64,000 nucleotides of DNA from Chloroflexota bacterium (GCA_011322445.1 DRMV01000020.1:1-64000); one strand, 5' to 3'. Numbered from the stretch's first letter, positions 9,598-18,980 are shown. Notes: generated by a model not told the origin, from the letters alone. Made by a program: numbers and translations.

Positions 9598-10752
9598 ATG
9601 ATGAAGAAGTCTTTGCGAGTTTCGTTGATCGTGCTTGTAGCCCTGGCGTTGATTTTGGCGGCTTGTGGCAAACAAACGGCTACACCGGCGGCGACCCAGG
9701 CTCCGGCGCAAAATCAGGGTGCGCCCGCGGCCACCGAGGCGCCTACCGTTGCACCCCAGGCGGTCCAGCCAGCCAAGCAAATTGTGTTCTACAACTGGTC
9801 TGACTATATCGATCCCAAGGTGTACGAGCTCTTTGAGAAGGAAACGGGCATCAAGGTTGTAGAAGACAATTTCTCCAGCAATGAGGAACTGTTGGCAAAA
9901 TTGCAAGGCGGGGCTAAGGGGTATGCTCTGATTGTGCCGTCGGACTACACGGTCAAGATCATGATCGATCAACACATGCTGGCCCCGCTGGATAAGGACA
10001 AAATCCCCAACATGAAGAATATTGCGCCGAAGTTCCGCGATGTTTATTATGACCCCGGCAACAAATATTGTGTACCTTATCAGTGGGGTACGACGGGGAT
10101 TGGCTACCTGTCCGATAAGGTCCAAAAGCCCGATAGCTGGAGCGTTTTCTTTGATCCCGACCCCAATGCGCCGTGGTATGGCCGCATGACCATGTTGGAC
10201 GATGCTCGTGAGGCTTTTGCCGCTGCCCTGGTTTATCTGGGTTACGACATCAACACCACTGACGAGAAGCAACTCGAGGAAGCCAAACAAGCGCTGATTC
10301 GGGCCAAGAAAGCCCTCTCTGGCTATGACAGCGACACTTACGAAGACCTGCTGGCTTCCGGCGAAAACCTGATTGCGCACGGTTGGAACGGCGATTTCCT
10401 GCAGGCGCAAGAGGACAACGAGAACATTGCTTATACCATTCCCAAGGAAGGCGGCGTGATTTGGGTGGACAATGTTTGCATCCCGGCCAGCGCGACCCCT
10501 GAGCAGAAAGTGGCGGCCGAGATGTTCCTCGACTTTATCCTGCGCCCTGATATCGGCGCGATGATTTCGGAATACAACTACTACGCCACCCCCAATAAAG
10601 CCGCGGAAGCGAAGTTAGACCCCGATTTCCTCCACGACCCCGCCGTTTACCCGCCCCAGGAAGTGATGGACAAATTGCAGTTCATCAAGCCGGTGGGTGA
10701 TGCAGAAGGTTTGTTCCAGCGGATGTGGGACGAGGTCAAAGCCGCTCCCTAA
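9598..10752 (+). CDS. potD: Polyamine-binding lipoprotein, PotD type
   Basis: The 384-aa protein starts with a lipoprotein signal (basic MMKK, hydrophobic stretch, LILAAC with the lipidated Cys at residue 23), then an Ala/Pro/Thr linker of about 35 residues before the binding domain (IVFYNWSDYIDPKVYELFEKETGIKV). This opening of the mature domain is typical of PotD/PotF. GGAGG precedes the ATG. The long flexible linker and lipid anchor suit an envelope in which the solute-binding protein stays tethered to the cytoplasmic membrane. A 12-bp terminator follows. Confidence 0.88.
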   Translation: MMKKSLRVSLIVLVALALILAACGKQTATPAATQAPAQNQGAPAATEAPTVAPQAVQPAKQIVFYNWSDYIDPKVYELFEKETGIKVVEDNFSSNEELLAKLQGGAKGYALIVPSDYTVKIMIDQHMLAPLDKDKIPNMKNIAPKFRDVYYDPGNKYCVPYQWGTTGIGYLSDKVQKPDSWSVFFDPDPNAPWYGRMTMLDDAREAFAAALVYLGYDINTTDEKQLEEAKQALIRAKKALSGYDSDTYEDLLASGENLIAHGWNGDFLQAQEDNENIAYTIPKEGGVIWVDNVCIPASATPEQKVAAEMFLDFILRPDIGAMISEYNYYATPNKAAEAKLDPDFLHDPAVYPPQEVMDKLQFIKPVGDAEGLFQRMWDEVKAAP

Positions 10753-10765
10753 GGTTTTCACTTAC

Positions 10766-10812
10766 AGGCCCTCTGAGGGAGCGCCACTGCGCGGTCTCAG
10801 AGGGCCTTTCTG
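10766..10812 (+). terminator. Intrinsic terminator after potD
   Basis: AGGCCCTCTGAG (10766-10777) pairs perfectly with CTCAGAGGGCCT (10796-10807) and is followed by a T-rich run. It should end the lrp-potABCD message, although the next gene lies on the same strand only 45 bases on and partial read-through is possible. Confidence 0.75.
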
Positions 10813-10856
10813 TGCCCCTTGGTGGCCTGTTGTTTTGTTTTGATGAGGCTTTTCCC

Positions 10857-12131
10857 ATGAAAACCACGCCTTTTTGGCCCGATGATTACCCTCGCCCCCA
10901 CGATTTGCCGGTGGCGGCCGCACTGCCTTCCCATGTGGATGTGGCCGTGATTGGCGGCGGCTATGCCGGCCTGAACGCCGCCTACACCTTGGCAAAGCAT
11001 GGTACGTCGGTAGCGGTGCTGGAACAGCACACCATCGGCTGGGGGGCGAGTTCCCGCAACGGTGGCATTACCGGTTGCGGCCTGAAGCAGGGTATGCCCA
11101 CCATTTTCAAGCGTTATGGCGAAGCGCGTGCCCGCGTGTTTTGGCAAACGTCCCTCGATGCGCTGGAAATCATCAAAGCGCTGGTGCGGGAAGAGGGCGT
11201 TGATTGCGATTGGCAGCAGCGGGGCGACCTGTCGGTGGCCTACAAGCCTTCCCATTTCGAGGGCATGAAGGCGCGCGTGGCGTGGCACAAGAAGGTGTTG
11301 AACCACGAACTGGTGCTGCTTTCGCGCGACGACCTGCGGGGAGAAATCGGCAGCAGCGCGTATTACGGCGGGGTGCTCGATCCCCATGGCGCGGGGTTGC
11401 ATCCGGCCAAACTGGTGTTTGGCCTTGCACGGGTGGCCGCCCGCTATGGCGCGCAGTTGTGCGAGCACGCGGAGGTCAAGCGGGTGCAACCTACGGGGCA
11501 GGGCTATCTGGTGCATACTTCGCAGGGCGTGCTGGCTGCCCGCGAGGTGGTGGTGACCACCAACGGCTACACAGGCCGCTTCATGCCGCAGGTGCGCCGC
11601 CTCATCGTCCCCGCGGGGAGTTACAGCATTGTCACCGAGCCGTTGCCCCCCGACCTGCAACGGGAAATCAGTCCCAAGGGGCGCGTGTTTTGGGATTCCA
11701 AATGGTTTCTCAACTATTTCCGCCTCACCCCCGACGGCCGTTTGCTGTGGGGTGGCCGCAACGACCTGAGCACCGATCTGAATTTGCACAAAAGCGCCCG
11801 CATTTTGCACCAGCAGATGCTGCGCGCTTTCCCGCAATTGCAGGGCTATGCCGTCACCCACACGTGGACGGGGCAATTGGGCATTCCTTTTGATCTGATG
11901 CCCAAGGTGGGACGGCTTCCCCACGGCATTCACTACGCGGTGGGCTTTGGCGGCCACGGCTTGCACATGGCGCTTTACACCGGTCGCGAGGTCGCCCGCC
12001 TGTTGCTGGGGCAAATTAGCAGCACGCCTTTTGCGGAAATCCCGCAAACGCGGTACTTCTTCTACCACCACAACCCGTGGTTTATGCCGCTGGTGGCGTA
12101 TTACTACCGCGCCCGCGATTGGCTTTCGTAA
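10857..12131 (+). CDS. FAD-dependent amine oxidoreductase, PuuB/DAO family
   Basis: The 424-aa protein carries an N-terminal dinucleotide-binding motif (VAVIGGGYAGLNAAYTLAKHG, residues about 28-50) and a substrate-binding middle typical of the D-amino-acid-oxidase fold, including SSRNGGITG. It resembles gamma-glutamylputrescine oxidase and related enzymes that oxidise secondary or primary amines at FAD. It sits directly behind the polyamine importer and before two PLP and one AOR enzyme, supporting a role in amine catabolism. The start at 10857 marks where the family-like sequence begins; its ribosome binding site is weak. Exact substrate is not determined by sequence. Confidence 0.8.
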   Translation: MKTTPFWPDDYPRPHDLPVAAALPSHVDVAVIGGGYAGLNAAYTLAKHGTSVAVLEQHTIGWGASSRNGGITGCGLKQGMPTIFKRYGEARARVFWQTSLDALEIIKALVREEGVDCDWQQRGDLSVAYKPSHFEGMKARVAWHKKVLNHELVLLSRDDLRGEIGSSAYYGGVLDPHGAGLHPAKLVFGLARVAARYGAQLCEHAEVKRVQPTGQGYLVHTSQGVLAAREVVVTTNGYTGRFMPQVRRLIVPAGSYSIVTEPLPPDLQREISPKGRVFWDSKWFLNYFRLTPDGRLLWGGRNDLSTDLNLHKSARILHQQMLRAFPQLQGYAVTHTWTGQLGIPFDLMPKVGRLPHGIHYAVGFGGHGLHMALYTGREVARLLLGQISSTPFAEIPQTRYFFYHHNPWFMPLVAYYYRARDWLS

Positions 12132-12189
12132 ACCATTTCCCCGTAAACCATCGACCGACGTTTCCACCCTATCTCTCGGAGAGTTTCCC

Positions 12190-13500
12190 ATGACGATTCA
12201 AGGCAAGAAAACTCACGATCTGTTCGAAGAAGCCAAACGGTATATTCCCTACGGCGTGAACTCCAACTTCCGCTACTGGGGCGACGAAGACACCGTCATC
12301 GTGCAGCGCGGCGAGGGTGCTTACATTTGGGATATGGACGGTAAGCGCTACATTGACTACCGCCTTGCCTTCGGCCCCATCATTTTGGGGCACGCGCATC
12401 CCAAGGTCAACAAAGCGGTGGCGGAAGCCATCCAGAGCGGCATCCTGTTCGCGTGGACGACGCCTTACGAGGTCAGCCTGGCCGAGCGCATTGTGCGCCT
12501 GACCGGTGTGGACAAGGTGCGCCTGACCAACACCGGCTCCGAGGCCACCATGCACGCGCTGCGCATTGCCCGCGCGTACACCAACCGCGAGAAGTTCATC
12601 AAGTTCGAAGGCCAGTACCACGGCCAGGTGGACTATTTCATGTTCAGCACGGCTTCCTCGCCGGCGCGGGCGCTGGGTTCCCGCCGCAGCCCGATTTCCT
12701 CGCCCACCACGTCGGGCATTCCGCTGGATATCCACCAATACGTCATCAACCTGCCCTTCAACGACTTCGAGGCGGTGGAACGCACCGTGCGCGACAAGTG
12801 GGGCGAGATTGCCGCGATTTTCGTCGAGCCTATGCTGGGCAACGCCGCGGGCATCTTGCCGGAACCCGGCTTCCTGGAGCACCTGCGCAAGTTATGTGAC
12901 GAATATGGCATTGTGCTGGTGTTCGACGAGGTTAAGACGGGGTTTCGTATAGCCAAGGGCGGCGCGCAGGAATACTTCGGTGTAAAAGCCGACCTGGTAA
13001 CCTACGCCAAGGCTATGGGCAACGGCTTCCCGATTGCCGCCATCGCGGGCAACGAAGAGGTAATGATGACCGTGCAACCCGGCGCGATGGCCCACGGCGG
13101 CACGTATTCCGGCAATGTGGTGGGTGCAGCTGCAGCGAATGCGGTGCTGGAAGCCCTGGAAACCGAGCCAGTCATCGAGACCATCTGGCAGCGCGGCGAA
13201 GCCCTGATGAAGGGCATTGACCAGATTTTGGGCGAGGAGGGCATTCCTCACGTCGTGACCGGCCTGCCGCCCATGTTCAGCATCATGTTGGGCAGCGATG
13301 AAGCGCCCAAGGATTTCCGCGGCTATCTCAAGACCGACGGCGAATTGTACGAGGAAATCGCCATGAACCTGATTGCTGGCGGCGTGATGCCCGATTCCGA
13401 TGGCCGCGAGCCCTGGTTCCTCTGCGCGGCGCTGAGCGAAGAGGACGTGGCCGAAACCCTCAACGTCTTCCGCGATGCAGTAAAGGCCGCGAAGAAATAG
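12190..13500 (+). CDS. Class III PLP aminotransferase, GSAM-like subgroup
   Basis: The 436-aa enzyme has the fold-type I layout: an N-terminal segment with PYGVNSNFRYWG that recalls glutamate-1-semialdehyde aminomutase, the cofactor Asp in LVFDEVKTGFR (near residue 245) and the Schiff-base Lys in YAKAMGNGFP (near 273). HemL-like subgroups also include amine and beta-amino-acid aminotransferases, and nothing nearby concerns tetrapyrrole synthesis. I infer an omega- or beta-amino acid substrate in the amine pathway. CGGAGAG lies before the ATG. The gene is 58 bases behind the FAD enzyme and 57 before the AOR gene. Confidence 0.8.
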   Translation: MTIQGKKTHDLFEEAKRYIPYGVNSNFRYWGDEDTVIVQRGEGAYIWDMDGKRYIDYRLAFGPIILGHAHPKVNKAVAEAIQSGILFAWTTPYEVSLAERIVRLTGVDKVRLTNTGSEATMHALRIARAYTNREKFIKFEGQYHGQVDYFMFSTASSPARALGSRRSPISSPTTSGIPLDIHQYVINLPFNDFEAVERTVRDKWGEIAAIFVEPMLGNAAGILPEPGFLEHLRKLCDEYGIVLVFDEVKTGFRIAKGGAQEYFGVKADLVTYAKAMGNGFPIAAIAGNEEVMMTVQPGAMAHGGTYSGNVVGAAAANAVLEALETEPVIETIWQRGEALMKGIDQILGEEGIPHVVTGLPPMFSIMLGSDEAPKDFRGYLKTDGELYEEIAMNLIAGGVMPDSDGREPWFLCAALSEEDVAETLNVFRDAVKAAKK

Positions 13501-13557
13501 GTGGCGTGTTGGGGCGGCGACGCGCGCCGCCCCCTTCCCCGGCATTTGGAGGTTCCT

Positions 13558-15432
13558 ATGCCCTATGGCTATCACGGCAAGATCTTGCACGTTTACCTCG
13601 ACGAAGGCCGCCTTGAGGTGGAAACCCCGCCTGAGTCGTTTTACCGCACCTATGTGGGCGGCAGCGCATTAGGCGCGTACTACCTGCTCAAACACACCTC
13701 ACCCCATGCCGACCCTCTGGGACCGGAAAACACCCTCACCGTGGCCGTCAGCGTGCTCACCGGCGCTTCGTTGGGTGGGCTGAGCCGGGTCACCCTGACG
13801 GCCAAATCGCCCCTCACCGGCGCGATCGGCGATTCCGAGTCGGGCGGCTTTTTCCCCGCGGAGATGAAATGGGCGGGCTTCGACGCTTTCGTGTTCCACG
13901 GCCAGGCCCCCGAGCCGGTGTACCTGTGGGTGCACGAGGGCGAGGCCGAACTGCGCCCCGCCGGTCACCTCTGGGGCAAGACCACCGGCGAGGTGGAAGA
14001 CCTGCTCAAAGCGGAATTAGGCGACCCGAAGGTGCACATCATGCAGCCCGGCATCGCGGGCGAAAACGGCGTGCGTATGGCCGCGGTGATGACCATGGCC
14101 AACCGCGCCAACGGCCGCACCGGCATGGGCGCGGTGATGGCCAGCAAGCGCCTCAAGGCCATCGTGGTGCGCGGCAAGGCGCGCCCCAAAGTGGCCGACA
14201 AGAAAAAACTCGCCGAACTCGCCCGGTGGGGCGGCAAGGCGTTCCCTGAATCCGATGTGTACGGTATGGGGCTGTACGGCACCGCGGAAATCGTGCGTTC
14301 CCAGAGCAAGAACGGTGGCCTGCCCACCCACAACTGGGAAAGCGGCACCTTCGAGGGCGCAGAGGCCATCGACGGCAAGACCATGGCTGAAACCATCCTC
14401 AAGGAACGCGATACCTGCTACGCCTGCCCCATTCGCTGCAAGCGGGTGGTGGAAGTTACCGAAGGCAAATACAAGGTCGACCCGCGCTACGGCGGCCCCG
14501 AATACGAAAGCCTGGCCACCTTGGGCGCGTATTGCGGCATCGATGACCTCAACGCGGTGGCCTATGCCAACCAGTTGTGCGCCATGTACGGCCTGGATAC
14601 CATTTCCGCCGGCGCGACGATTGCCTGGGCCATGGACGCCTTCGAGCACGGCTACCTGACCACCGCGGACACCGACGGCGTGGAACTGCGCTTTGGCAAC
14701 GCGGACGCGCTCATCACCATGATCGAGAAAATCGCCCGCCGCGAGGGCTTTGGCGACATCCTCGCCGAGGGCTCGGCGCGCGCCGCGGAGAAAACCGGCC
14801 GCGGCCATGAACTGGTGGTCACGGCCAAGAAGCAGGAACTCCCCGCGCACATGCCGCAGGTCAAGCGTTCTCTGGGCCTGATTTACGCGGTCAACCCCTT
14901 CGGCGCCGACCACCAGTCCAGCGAGCACGACCCGTCGTACAACTGGTATCCTGAACGCATGGCGCAACTCGGCCTGACCAACCCCCAGCCCAACGACGTG
15001 CTCAACGAAGAGAAAGTGCGCTTCGCCTTAGTCACCGAGTGGCTGTATTCCGCCATGGATACGTTCAACGTCTGCCAGTTCGTCTTTGGCCCCTCGTGGC
15101 ATCTCTACGACGTCAGCCAGTTAGTGGAAGCCATCAACGCCATCACCGGGTGGGATCTGGACATCCCTGCGCTGTTGAAAGTGGGCGAGCGGCGACTGAA
15201 CCTGCTGCGCGCCTTCAACGCCCGCGAGGGCTTCACCCGGGAAGACGACAAACTGCCGAAAAAACTCTTCCAGCCCCTCAAGGGCGGCAAGACCGATGGC
15301 GTCGCGCTTACCCCCGAAGAAATCGAGCAGGCCAAAGACCTTTATTACCAGATGGCCGGGTGGGACGAAAACGGTATCCCCAAGCCCGAAACCTTAGCCA
15401 AACTCGGCCTGGATTGGATTGACCTCGGCTAA
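13558..15432 (+). CDS. Aldehyde ferredoxin oxidoreductase family protein (tungsten/molybdopterin, 4Fe-4S)
   Basis: The 624-aa protein matches the usual length of the AOR family, which oxidises aldehydes to acids with ferredoxin using a bis-pyranopterin tungsten (rarely molybdenum) cofactor. The iron-sulfur ligands are visible as CYACPIRC (C-x2-C-x3-C, near residue 287) with a distal Cys in FNVCQFVFG. The N-terminal YHGKILHVYLDEG and the GGSALGAYYLL stretch are family-typical. In this cluster it could oxidise the semialdehyde made by the neighbouring oxidase or aminotransferase. GGAGG precedes the ATG at 13558. The enzyme implies anaerobic or microaerobic metabolism and tungsten use. Confidence 0.88.
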   Translation: MPYGYHGKILHVYLDEGRLEVETPPESFYRTYVGGSALGAYYLLKHTSPHADPLGPENTLTVAVSVLTGASLGGLSRVTLTAKSPLTGAIGDSESGGFFPAEMKWAGFDAFVFHGQAPEPVYLWVHEGEAELRPAGHLWGKTTGEVEDLLKAELGDPKVHIMQPGIAGENGVRMAAVMTMANRANGRTGMGAVMASKRLKAIVVRGKARPKVADKKKLAELARWGGKAFPESDVYGMGLYGTAEIVRSQSKNGGLPTHNWESGTFEGAEAIDGKTMAETILKERDTCYACPIRCKRVVEVTEGKYKVDPRYGGPEYESLATLGAYCGIDDLNAVAYANQLCAMYGLDTISAGATIAWAMDAFEHGYLTTADTDGVELRFGNADALITMIEKIARREGFGDILAEGSARAAEKTGRGHELVVTAKKQELPAHMPQVKRSLGLIYAVNPFGADHQSSEHDPSYNWYPERMAQLGLTNPQPNDVLNEEKVRFALVTEWLYSAMDTFNVCQFVFGPSWHLYDVSQLVEAINAITGWDLDIPALLKVGERRLNLLRAFNAREGFTREDDKLPKKLFQPLKGGKTDGVALTPEEIEQAKDLYYQMAGWDENGIPKPETLAKLGLDWIDLG

Positions 15433-15572
15433 CCGCAGAGACGCAGAGGCGCGCAGAGGCGCAGAGGGAAAGAGCGAGTTGCGGATGGCGAGTTGCGATT
15501 TGTGATTTGCGATTCGTTCAATCGGTGCCAATCTGTGCAATCTGTGGAGGTTTCTCTGCGTCATCTGCGGTT
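15431..15572. repeat. Intergenic repeat with CGCAGAG inverted arms
   Basis: The left arm (15431-15448, AACCGCAGAGACGCAGAG) pairs with the right arm (15554-15572) with one unpaired base. Between them are short near-direct repeats (GAGTTGCGGAT/GAGTTGCGATT and ATTTGTGATTTGCGATT, then CAATC-type motifs). Elements with this CGCAGAGACGCAGAG signature are dispersed in intergenic DNA of many bacteria. Only one copy is in this window. It lies between two genes of the same operon, so it would be transcribed and could fold as RNA. Confidence 0.65.
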
Positions 15573-15605
15573 TCCCAAAAATCTTCTCCTCTGGAGGCTT
15601 TCCCC

Positions 15606-16775
15606 ATGCGAATCGTCGTTTTGGGCGGCGCGGGCAAGATGGGTTCCATTGCCGTCAGCGCCCTGAGCAAAGAAGACCGGGTGGACGAAATCGTGATCGC
15701 CGATTTCAACACTCAGGCCGCGCAAGAGGTGGCCGATTACATCGGCAGCCCGAAAATCAGCGTGCAGTACGCGGACGTCAACGACCACCAAGGGCTGGTG
15801 GAGGTGCTGCAAGGCGCCGACGCCTGCCTGAACGCCACAGTGTATTACACCAACCTGCAGGTGATGGAAGCCTGCCTGGAAGCCGGGGTGCACTACACCG
15901 ACCTGGGCGGCCTGTTCCACACCACGCTGAAGCAACTGGAACTCAGCGACCGCTTCGCCGAGCGCGGCCTGAGTGCGGTGCTGGGGATGGGTTCCGCCCC
16001 GGGCATCCCTAACATCCAGGCGCGCTACGCGGCCGACCGGCTGGACACCATGGAATACATCCACATCTACGACGGCATTAAGCCCCCGCCGCCGGACGAC
16101 CTGCGTTTTACCTACGCGGTGCCCACGATTTTGGACGAAATGAACCTGCCACCGATGGTTTACCGCGATGGCGAGTTCGTGGCCGTGGAGCCATTGACCG
16201 GCTTCGAGGACTACCAGTTTGCCGAGCCCCTGGGTATCCTGCCCATGCACTACTCGCTGCATTCCGAAGTCGCCACCCTGCCGCGCACGTTCAAAGAAAA
16301 AGGCGTGCGGGAATGCTTCTTCAAGATCAACTACTGGGGCATGGCCAAGGAAACCGTCGAGAAAGTGCGCGTGCTGGGCGAATTCGGCTTCAACAGCACC
16401 GAGCCGGTGGACGTCAAAGGCACGCCCGTGGTGCCGCGCGATGTGCTGGTGGCCATGATGAAGAAATTCGTGCCCTCGGTGCTGGAATTCCTGGCCCCGC
16501 CGAAGAACCAGCCCCCCGACTGGGTAAAAGAAATCGTCACCGAGGTCAAAGGCACCAGGGACGGCAAAGAGGTGGTTTACCGCCTGGGCACGCTGACGGT
16601 GAAAGGCGCGCTGCCCACCGGCACCGCGCCCGCCTTAGCCGCCATCTGGCTGGCCGAAGGCCGGGTGCCCGCGGGTGTGCACCCGCCGGAAGCCGCGCTC
16701 GACCCGGTGCCGTTCTTCAAGGATTTGGAAAAGCACGGCATCGTCACCCGCGTGACCGTCACCGAGCCGGTCTAA
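15606..16775 (+). CDS. Saccharopine dehydrogenase-like NAD(P)-binding protein
   Basis: The 389-aa protein opens with a Rossmann motif (MRIVVLGGAGKMGSIAV) and continues as a saccharopine dehydrogenase/lysine 6-dehydrogenase-type fold, with DLGGLFHTTLKQLEL and GMGSAPGIPNIQARYAADRL in the middle. Such enzymes oxidise or form secondary amines, or act as lysine epsilon-dehydrogenases. The pairing with two aminotransferases, an AOR and a polyamine importer suggests an amine or lysine-type catabolic step. GGAGG is 8 bases before the ATG; the frame upstream belongs to the intergenic repeat. Its exact reaction cannot be fixed by sequence alone. Confidence 0.78.
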   Translation: MRIVVLGGAGKMGSIAVSALSKEDRVDEIVIADFNTQAAQEVADYIGSPKISVQYADVNDHQGLVEVLQGADACLNATVYYTNLQVMEACLEAGVHYTDLGGLFHTTLKQLELSDRFAERGLSAVLGMGSAPGIPNIQARYAADRLDTMEYIHIYDGIKPPPPDDLRFTYAVPTILDEMNLPPMVYRDGEFVAVEPLTGFEDYQFAEPLGILPMHYSLHSEVATLPRTFKEKGVRECFFKINYWGMAKETVEKVRVLGEFGFNSTEPVDVKGTPVVPRDVLVAMMKKFVPSVLEFLAPPKNQPPDWVKEIVTEVKGTRDGKEVVYRLGTLTVKGALPTGTAPALAAIWLAEGRVPAGVHPPEAALDPVPFFKDLEKHGIVTRVTVTEPV

Positions 16776-16861
16776 AGGCAACCGTCAGGGCTTCCCCGTG
16801 GGGCGGGGCAGTGTCCCGCCCTGCAGGTGCCCCGATGTGCCATCCCCTCTGGAGGAAAAGC

Positions 16862-18112
16862 ATGAGCGCATCTCCTCTCGAACACCTTTCCCCCGTCTGG
16901 ACCCACCTGACGGAAATTCAGCCGGTGCGCGCCGAGCGGATTTACCTGTACGACGCCGAGGGCAACCGCTACATGGATTTCACCTCGGGCATCGGCGTGA
17001 CCAGCACCGGCCATTGCCACCCGAAAGTGGTGCAGGCCATCCAGCAGCAGGCCGAAAAACTGATTTTTGGCCAGATGAACATCGTCATCCCCCCGCCCGC
17101 GATGGCGCTGGCCGAGGGGCTGAACCGCGTCACCCCCGACCCCATCGACACCTTCTTCTTCTCCAACTCCGGCGCGGAGGCGGTGGAAGCCAGCGTCAAA
17201 CTCGCCCGCCAGGCCACCGGCAAGCGCAACATCATCGTCTTCCAGGGCAGTTTCCACGGCCGCACCGCCCAGACCATGGCGATGACCACCTCCAAATACA
17301 TCTACCGCCACCACTACCAACCCCTGCCCGCGGGTGTGTTCGTCGCCCCTTACCCCTACGCCTACTTCTACGGCTGGGATGAGGAAACCACCACCGACTT
17401 CTGCCTGAAGCAACTGGACTACCTGCTGCACGGCCAGACGCCCCCCGACGAAACCGCGGCTTTCATCATCGAGCCCGTGCTGGGGGAAGGCGGCTACGTG
17501 CCCGCGCCCGCGGGCTTCCTGCAGGCCCTGCGGAAGTTGGCGGACGATTACGGCATTTTGCTGATTGCCGACGAGGTGCAGTCGGGGTTTGGGCGCACAG
17601 GCAAATTCTGGGCCTTCGAGCACGCGGGCATCGTGCCGGACATTGTGGTGATGGCCAAGGGTATGGGCAGCGGGATGCCGATTTCGGGCATTGGCGCCAG
17701 CCGGGCGCTGATGGAAAAGTGGGAACCCGGCACTCACGGCGGCACGTACGGCGGCGGGGCGGCGGTTTCCTTAGCCGCCGCGGTGGCGACGTTAGACGTG
17801 CTGCAAAGCGAAGGGCTGGTGGAAAACGCCGCGGCGCGCGGCGAGCAGTTGGTGGCGGGCTTGAGGGCCATTCAGGCGAAGCACGGCGTGATAGGGGATG
17901 TGCGCGGGCTGGGGTTGATGGTAGCAACGGAATTTGCGGACGCGGCCACCGCCAAGGCGGTGCAGAAAGCCTGCCTGGAGGAAAACCTGCTGCTGCTGAC
18001 GTGCGGGACGTATGGGAATGTGATTCGGTGGATTCCGCCGCTGGTGGTGAAGGAAGAAGAGGTTGCGGAAGCGCTGAGCATCTTCGAGCGCGCGGTGGCA
18101 GCGGTGGGGTAG
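16862..18112 (+). CDS. Class III aminotransferase, 4-aminobutyrate aminotransferase-like
   Basis: The 416-aa protein shows the GabT-type pattern: GNRYMDFTSGIGVTSTGHCHPKVV near residue 35, the Asp of LLIADEVQSGFGRTGKFWAFEH near 238, and the Schiff-base Lys in VVMAKGMGSGMP near 266. It would transfer an omega-amino group (GABA, ornithine or similar) to 2-oxoglutarate or pyruvate, giving a semialdehyde. It is the last gene of the amine island, 86 bases behind the saccharopine dehydrogenase-like gene and before a strong terminator. GGAGG lies before the ATG. Confidence 0.83.
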   Translation: MSASPLEHLSPVWTHLTEIQPVRAERIYLYDAEGNRYMDFTSGIGVTSTGHCHPKVVQAIQQQAEKLIFGQMNIVIPPPAMALAEGLNRVTPDPIDTFFFSNSGAEAVEASVKLARQATGKRNIIVFQGSFHGRTAQTMAMTTSKYIYRHHYQPLPAGVFVAPYPYAYFYGWDEETTTDFCLKQLDYLLHGQTPPDETAAFIIEPVLGEGGYVPAPAGFLQALRKLADDYGILLIADEVQSGFGRTGKFWAFEHAGIVPDIVVMAKGMGSGMPISGIGASRALMEKWEPGTHGGTYGGGAAVSLAAAVATLDVLQSEGLVENAAARGEQLVAGLRAIQAKHGVIGDVRGLGLMVATEFADAATAKAVQKACLEENLLLLTCGTYGNVIRWIPPLVVKEEEVAEALSIFERAVAAVG

Positions 18113-18193
18113 TGAAAGATCGCATTGGTATGTGCTGGTTTTGCCAGTGACGCGTTGTTCGCTTAAACGGGGAACAGGGGGTGAGAATGGAAA

Positions 18194-18227
18194 CACCAGG
18201 CGGTGCTTTTGCACCGCCTGGTGCTTT
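18194..18227. terminator. Strong terminator at the end of the amine island
   Basis: CACCAGGCGGTGC and GCACCGCCTGGTG form a 13-bp perfect stem with a TTTT loop (18207-18210), followed by CTTTTGCG. It separates the plus-strand island from the convergent HAD gene and may work in both directions. Confidence 0.8.
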
Positions 18228-18308
18228 TGCGTTTGTGGGCCGACGTTTTGCCACCGCCAGGATTTAGGCCAGGGGGGCGCATGGCGAAAGGGCAGCCAGG
18301 GCTTAGTT

Positions 18309-18980
18309 TCAGGCAATGATTTCCCACCCTCGCTGGATGGCGGTCTGCCGCAGCGCTTCATCAGGGAAAACAGCGACAGGATGCGTGACGGCTTCCAGAA
18401 GCGCCAGGTCGGTAATGGAATCGGCATAGGCCCAACTGTCTATCCAGTCGGCAGGAAGGCCGTGCGAGCGTAAGTAGGCCCGGGCCTGGATGAGTTTCTG
18501 TTTGTTGAGTGTCGGGGGTGGGATCACGCGCCCGGTGTAGCGGCCATCCACAATTTCAAAGCGCGTGCCCACGGCATGGGGCACGCCAAGATGGCGGGCG
18601 ATGGCGGCCACCAGCGGGAGAGGGGCAGCCGATACCAGGACGACCGTATCGCCGCGTGCCAGGTGTTCTTTCAGCCGGGCGCGCACGGGCGCGTGCCAGG
18701 TGCCTTCCAGGTAATGCTGTGCTATCCAATCACCGATGGCAGCGGCTAAGGCTTCGCTTTCGCCCCGCAGATACCATCCTAAGTCCGCTGACCAGCGGCG
18801 GCGGAACGGCTCTTCGCCGAGCAATCCGGCCTTCCGCAAGAAATAGAGGGGGTAGTGAACAGCGAGGTAAGCCCAGTGGGTGCCGCGTTTCTGCTTACGG
18901 GTTTTGAAATATGCCATGAGCCCGCCCCACACATGGGCTGACGTCAGGGTACCGTCGATATCAAAAAATGCCAGGGCCAT
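18309..18980 (-). CDS. HAD-superfamily phosphatase, subfamily IB
   Basis: The 223-aa protein has all four HAD motifs: FFDIDGTLT (nucleophile and acid Asp, residues about 6-14), a Ser in VVLVSAAP (near 115), a Lys in LNKQKL (near 160) and the acidic YADSITDLALL (near 190). Subfamily IB includes phosphoserine phosphatases and PlsC-linked lipid phosphatases; the substrate is unknown. AAAGGTGG five bases before the ATG at 18980 supports that start over an upstream in-frame GTG at 18989. It converges on the amine island. Confidence 0.8.
   Translation of the reverse strand: MALAFFDIDGTLTSAHVWGGLMAYFKTRKQKRGTHWAYLAVHYPLYFLRKAGLLGEEPFRRRWSADLGWYLRGESEALAAAIGDWIAQHYLEGTWHAPVRARLKEHLARGDTVVLVSAAPLPLVAAIARHLGVPHAVGTRFEIVDGRYTGRVIPPPTLNKQKLIQARAYLRSHGLPADWIDSWAYADSITDLALLEAVTHPVAVFPDEALRQTAIQRGWEIIA

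Noticed and set aside
12190..13500. Call as glutamate-1-semialdehyde aminomutase (hemL)
   Set aside because: The N-terminal motif is similar, but no tetrapyrrole genes are near and the gene sits within an amine catabolism island; left as a general class III aminotransferase.
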